Assembly: GCA_025350175.1 (NCBI GenBank)
Contig: JANXYF010000067.1
Location: 1 to 5,221, forward strand
Reading direction: 5' to 3'
DNA from: Nitrosopumilales archaeon
GTDB lineage: Archaea > Thermoproteota > Nitrososphaeria > Nitrososphaerales > Nitrosopumilaceae
DNA: 5,221 nucleotides
Part shown: positions 4,203 through 5,221 of the stretch, piece after piece
Layout: each line of letters opens with the position of its first letter
Numbering within the stretch: position 1 is the first letter of the stretch
The notes under the pieces: model-generated
Databases searched by the model: none
Seen by the model: only the letters and a program-made list of their open reading frames with translations
What the model was told of the DNA's origin: nothing
Program-made: the position numbers and the translations under genes

Positions 4203-5221
4203 TTACTGATTGGGGTTGTATCTTAAAAATGCACCAACTTTTCCTATACTTGAAAGCATTGCACCATACTCTGTCGATCCTGTAATGACCTCAACTTTTG
4301 CACCTGTCTGACCTGCAACAAGATCTAGGTAATCTACAATGTCTCGCTCAGTTGATTCCAAGTCCATACTTTTACAGCCAGGACAAGGCTGACTAAGTAA
4401 CTGCTGTATTCTTGGAATTACCTTTGGACGCTCTAAAATCTCAGTCTGGACATTTTGGCATCTTCTACATGTAATGTCAATTTTTCGCAGGTTGGTGTCA
4501 TCTGTAACTAGTACTGTTTCTACCACGTTTCTTTTCATGAGATCGATAATTTCATTGAGGCCATAAGTTGCAAGACCGTTTGAAAAATGTATGTCTTTGA
4601 ATAGTTTATCAACAAGTTTTTTCTCTTCGACCATTCTGTAATCTGTAAGAACATCTTGGGCCTTGACAAATGCCTCACGTACTCCTTCTGAACCGGCATA
4701 AGAACAATCAAGAGTTGCAAGAATGTTATTTTGTAATCTATATTCTAGATAATTTTCTCTCAAGAAATTCTCTTTTGTAGGTCCGGGTCCTGAAACTATG
4801 AGTCCCTTTACTGGATAAATGTCGATAAAATATTCTCTAGTTACATGTGCTACTCTGTTATAGTAATCATTAAGCTCCATCTCTCTGAGTCTTTCAAATC
4901 TTCTGGCAGACTGGCCTCCCTGTCTATGTTTTCCTGCAACCCCTGATGATGTCTCTGATAACACATCTAGCTTGTCCCCGCGCAATAATCCCCATCCTGC
5001 ATCTTTTGCATCAATTGCTAAAAATCCAATCATGTTGTCATCTCTTAACATTTCTTTGAGAAGATCTACGTGAAAGTGATCATCACATCTGTATAGAAAT
5101 GTCTGCAATTCCTTTGGAGGCTCGATTTCAAATAATTTTATAACCTCACTTCCAATTGGTCCTCCACCTTCTGGTGGCAATGCACCACAAAACATAACCA
5201 GCCCCTTGTCAGGAGATGATT
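4203..5221 (-). CDS. prf1: Peptide chain release factor aRF1 (5' end of gene outside window)
   Basis: aRF1 recognises all three stop codons in the ribosomal A site and triggers hydrolysis of peptidyl-tRNA; it is the archaeal orthologue of eRF1. The reading frame is open to the right edge (SSPDKGLV precedes Met 5195), so that Met is internal. With about 338 residues visible against a usual length near 410-420, about 75-80 N-terminal residues, including the NIKS stop-recognition loop, lie outside the window. Visible hallmarks are the YxCxxxF stop-decoding motif as YRCDDHF (codons 5093 down to 5073), the catalytic GGQ in GKHRQGGQSARRF (4911-4919), a CRRC...CPGC cysteine pair set in domain 3 that probably binds zinc as in many archaeal members, and the conserved C-terminal strand VGAFLRY. 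The TAA stop is followed by a T-run. No frameshift or missing key residue was seen in the part present. Confidence 0.97.
   Translation of the reverse strand, partial: SSPDKGLVMFCGALPPEGGGPIGSEVIKLFEIEPPKELQTFLYRCDDHFHVDLLKEMLRDDNMIGFLAIDAKDAGWGLLRGDKLDVLSETSSGVAGKHRQGGQSARRFERLREMELNDYYNRVAHVTREYFIDIYPVKGLIVSGPGPTKENFLRENYLEYRLQNNILATLDCSYAGSEGVREAFVKAQDVLTDYRMVEEKKLVDKLFKDIHFSNGLATYGLNEIIDLMKRNVVETVLVTDDTNLRKIDITCRRCQNVQTEILERPKVIPRIQQLLSQPCPGCKSMDLESTERDIVDYLDLVAGQTGAKVEVITGSTEYGAMLSSIGKVGAFLRYNPNQ

Noticed and set aside
4535..4720. Minus-strand open frame of 61 codons
   Set aside because: It lies wholly within aRF1 in another frame, with no motif and no promoter of its own.
3041..5221. 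aRF1, unknown protein and thioredoxin-like gene as one operon
   Set aside because: Each downstream gene has its own TATA box at leaderless spacing, and a 108-bp gap with a T-run follows aRF1; read-through is possible but not needed.
1..5221. Mobile element, CRISPR array, tRNA or defence system
   Set aside because: No terminal repeats, transposase motifs, repeat-spacer pattern, tRNA-like cloverleaf or defence domains were seen on either strand; the genes are core-type.

Overview
The window looks like core chromosomal DNA from an ammonia-oxidising-type archaeon (Nitrososphaerota/Thaumarchaeota, Nitrosopumilus-like). The DNA is A+T-rich and carries an archaeal/eukaryal-type class I release factor (aRF1). 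TATA-like boxes lie about 25-34 bases before the start codons, there are no obvious Shine-Dalgarno sites, and one protein is a secreted, sequon-rich, SHOCT-tailed membrane protein of a style common in that group. The genus is inferred; it was not tested by any search.

Layout, left to right. The 5' part of ilvD (dihydroxy-acid dehydratase, branched-chain amino-acid synthesis) lies on the minus strand and runs off the left edge. A 140-bp divergent promoter region with two palindromes separates it from a plus-strand gene for a cell-surface protein (signal peptide, beta domain, fibronectin type III, Ser/Gln/Pro/Asn linker, membrane helix, SHOCT). That gene ends in a 4-bp convergent overlap with a minus-strand gene for a single-pass membrane protein whose outer domain is rich in His-x-His motifs. 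A 112-bp divergent promoter region follows, then a plus-strand HIT-family hydrolase gene. The HIT gene overlaps by 9 bp, tail to tail, with a minus-strand thioredoxin-like gene (CPYC active site). Next on the minus strand are an unrecognised 235-residue protein and then most of aRF1, whose first ~75-80 residues lie beyond the right edge.

The genes do not look like one operon. Nearly every one has its own TATA-like box placed for leaderless or near-leaderless transcription. The spacing favours ATG 2523 for the His-motif protein, ATG 2636 for the HIT protein and TTG 4094 for the unknown protein. There is no gap longer than 300 bases without a gene. I saw no tRNA, rRNA, CRISPR array, insertion sequence or other sign of recent transfer. 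I do not see a clear new multi-gene system. The most interesting items are the palindromes around two promoters, the His-x-His membrane protein, the surface protein with its SHOCT tail, the unknown 235-residue protein, and the interlocked convergent gene ends.
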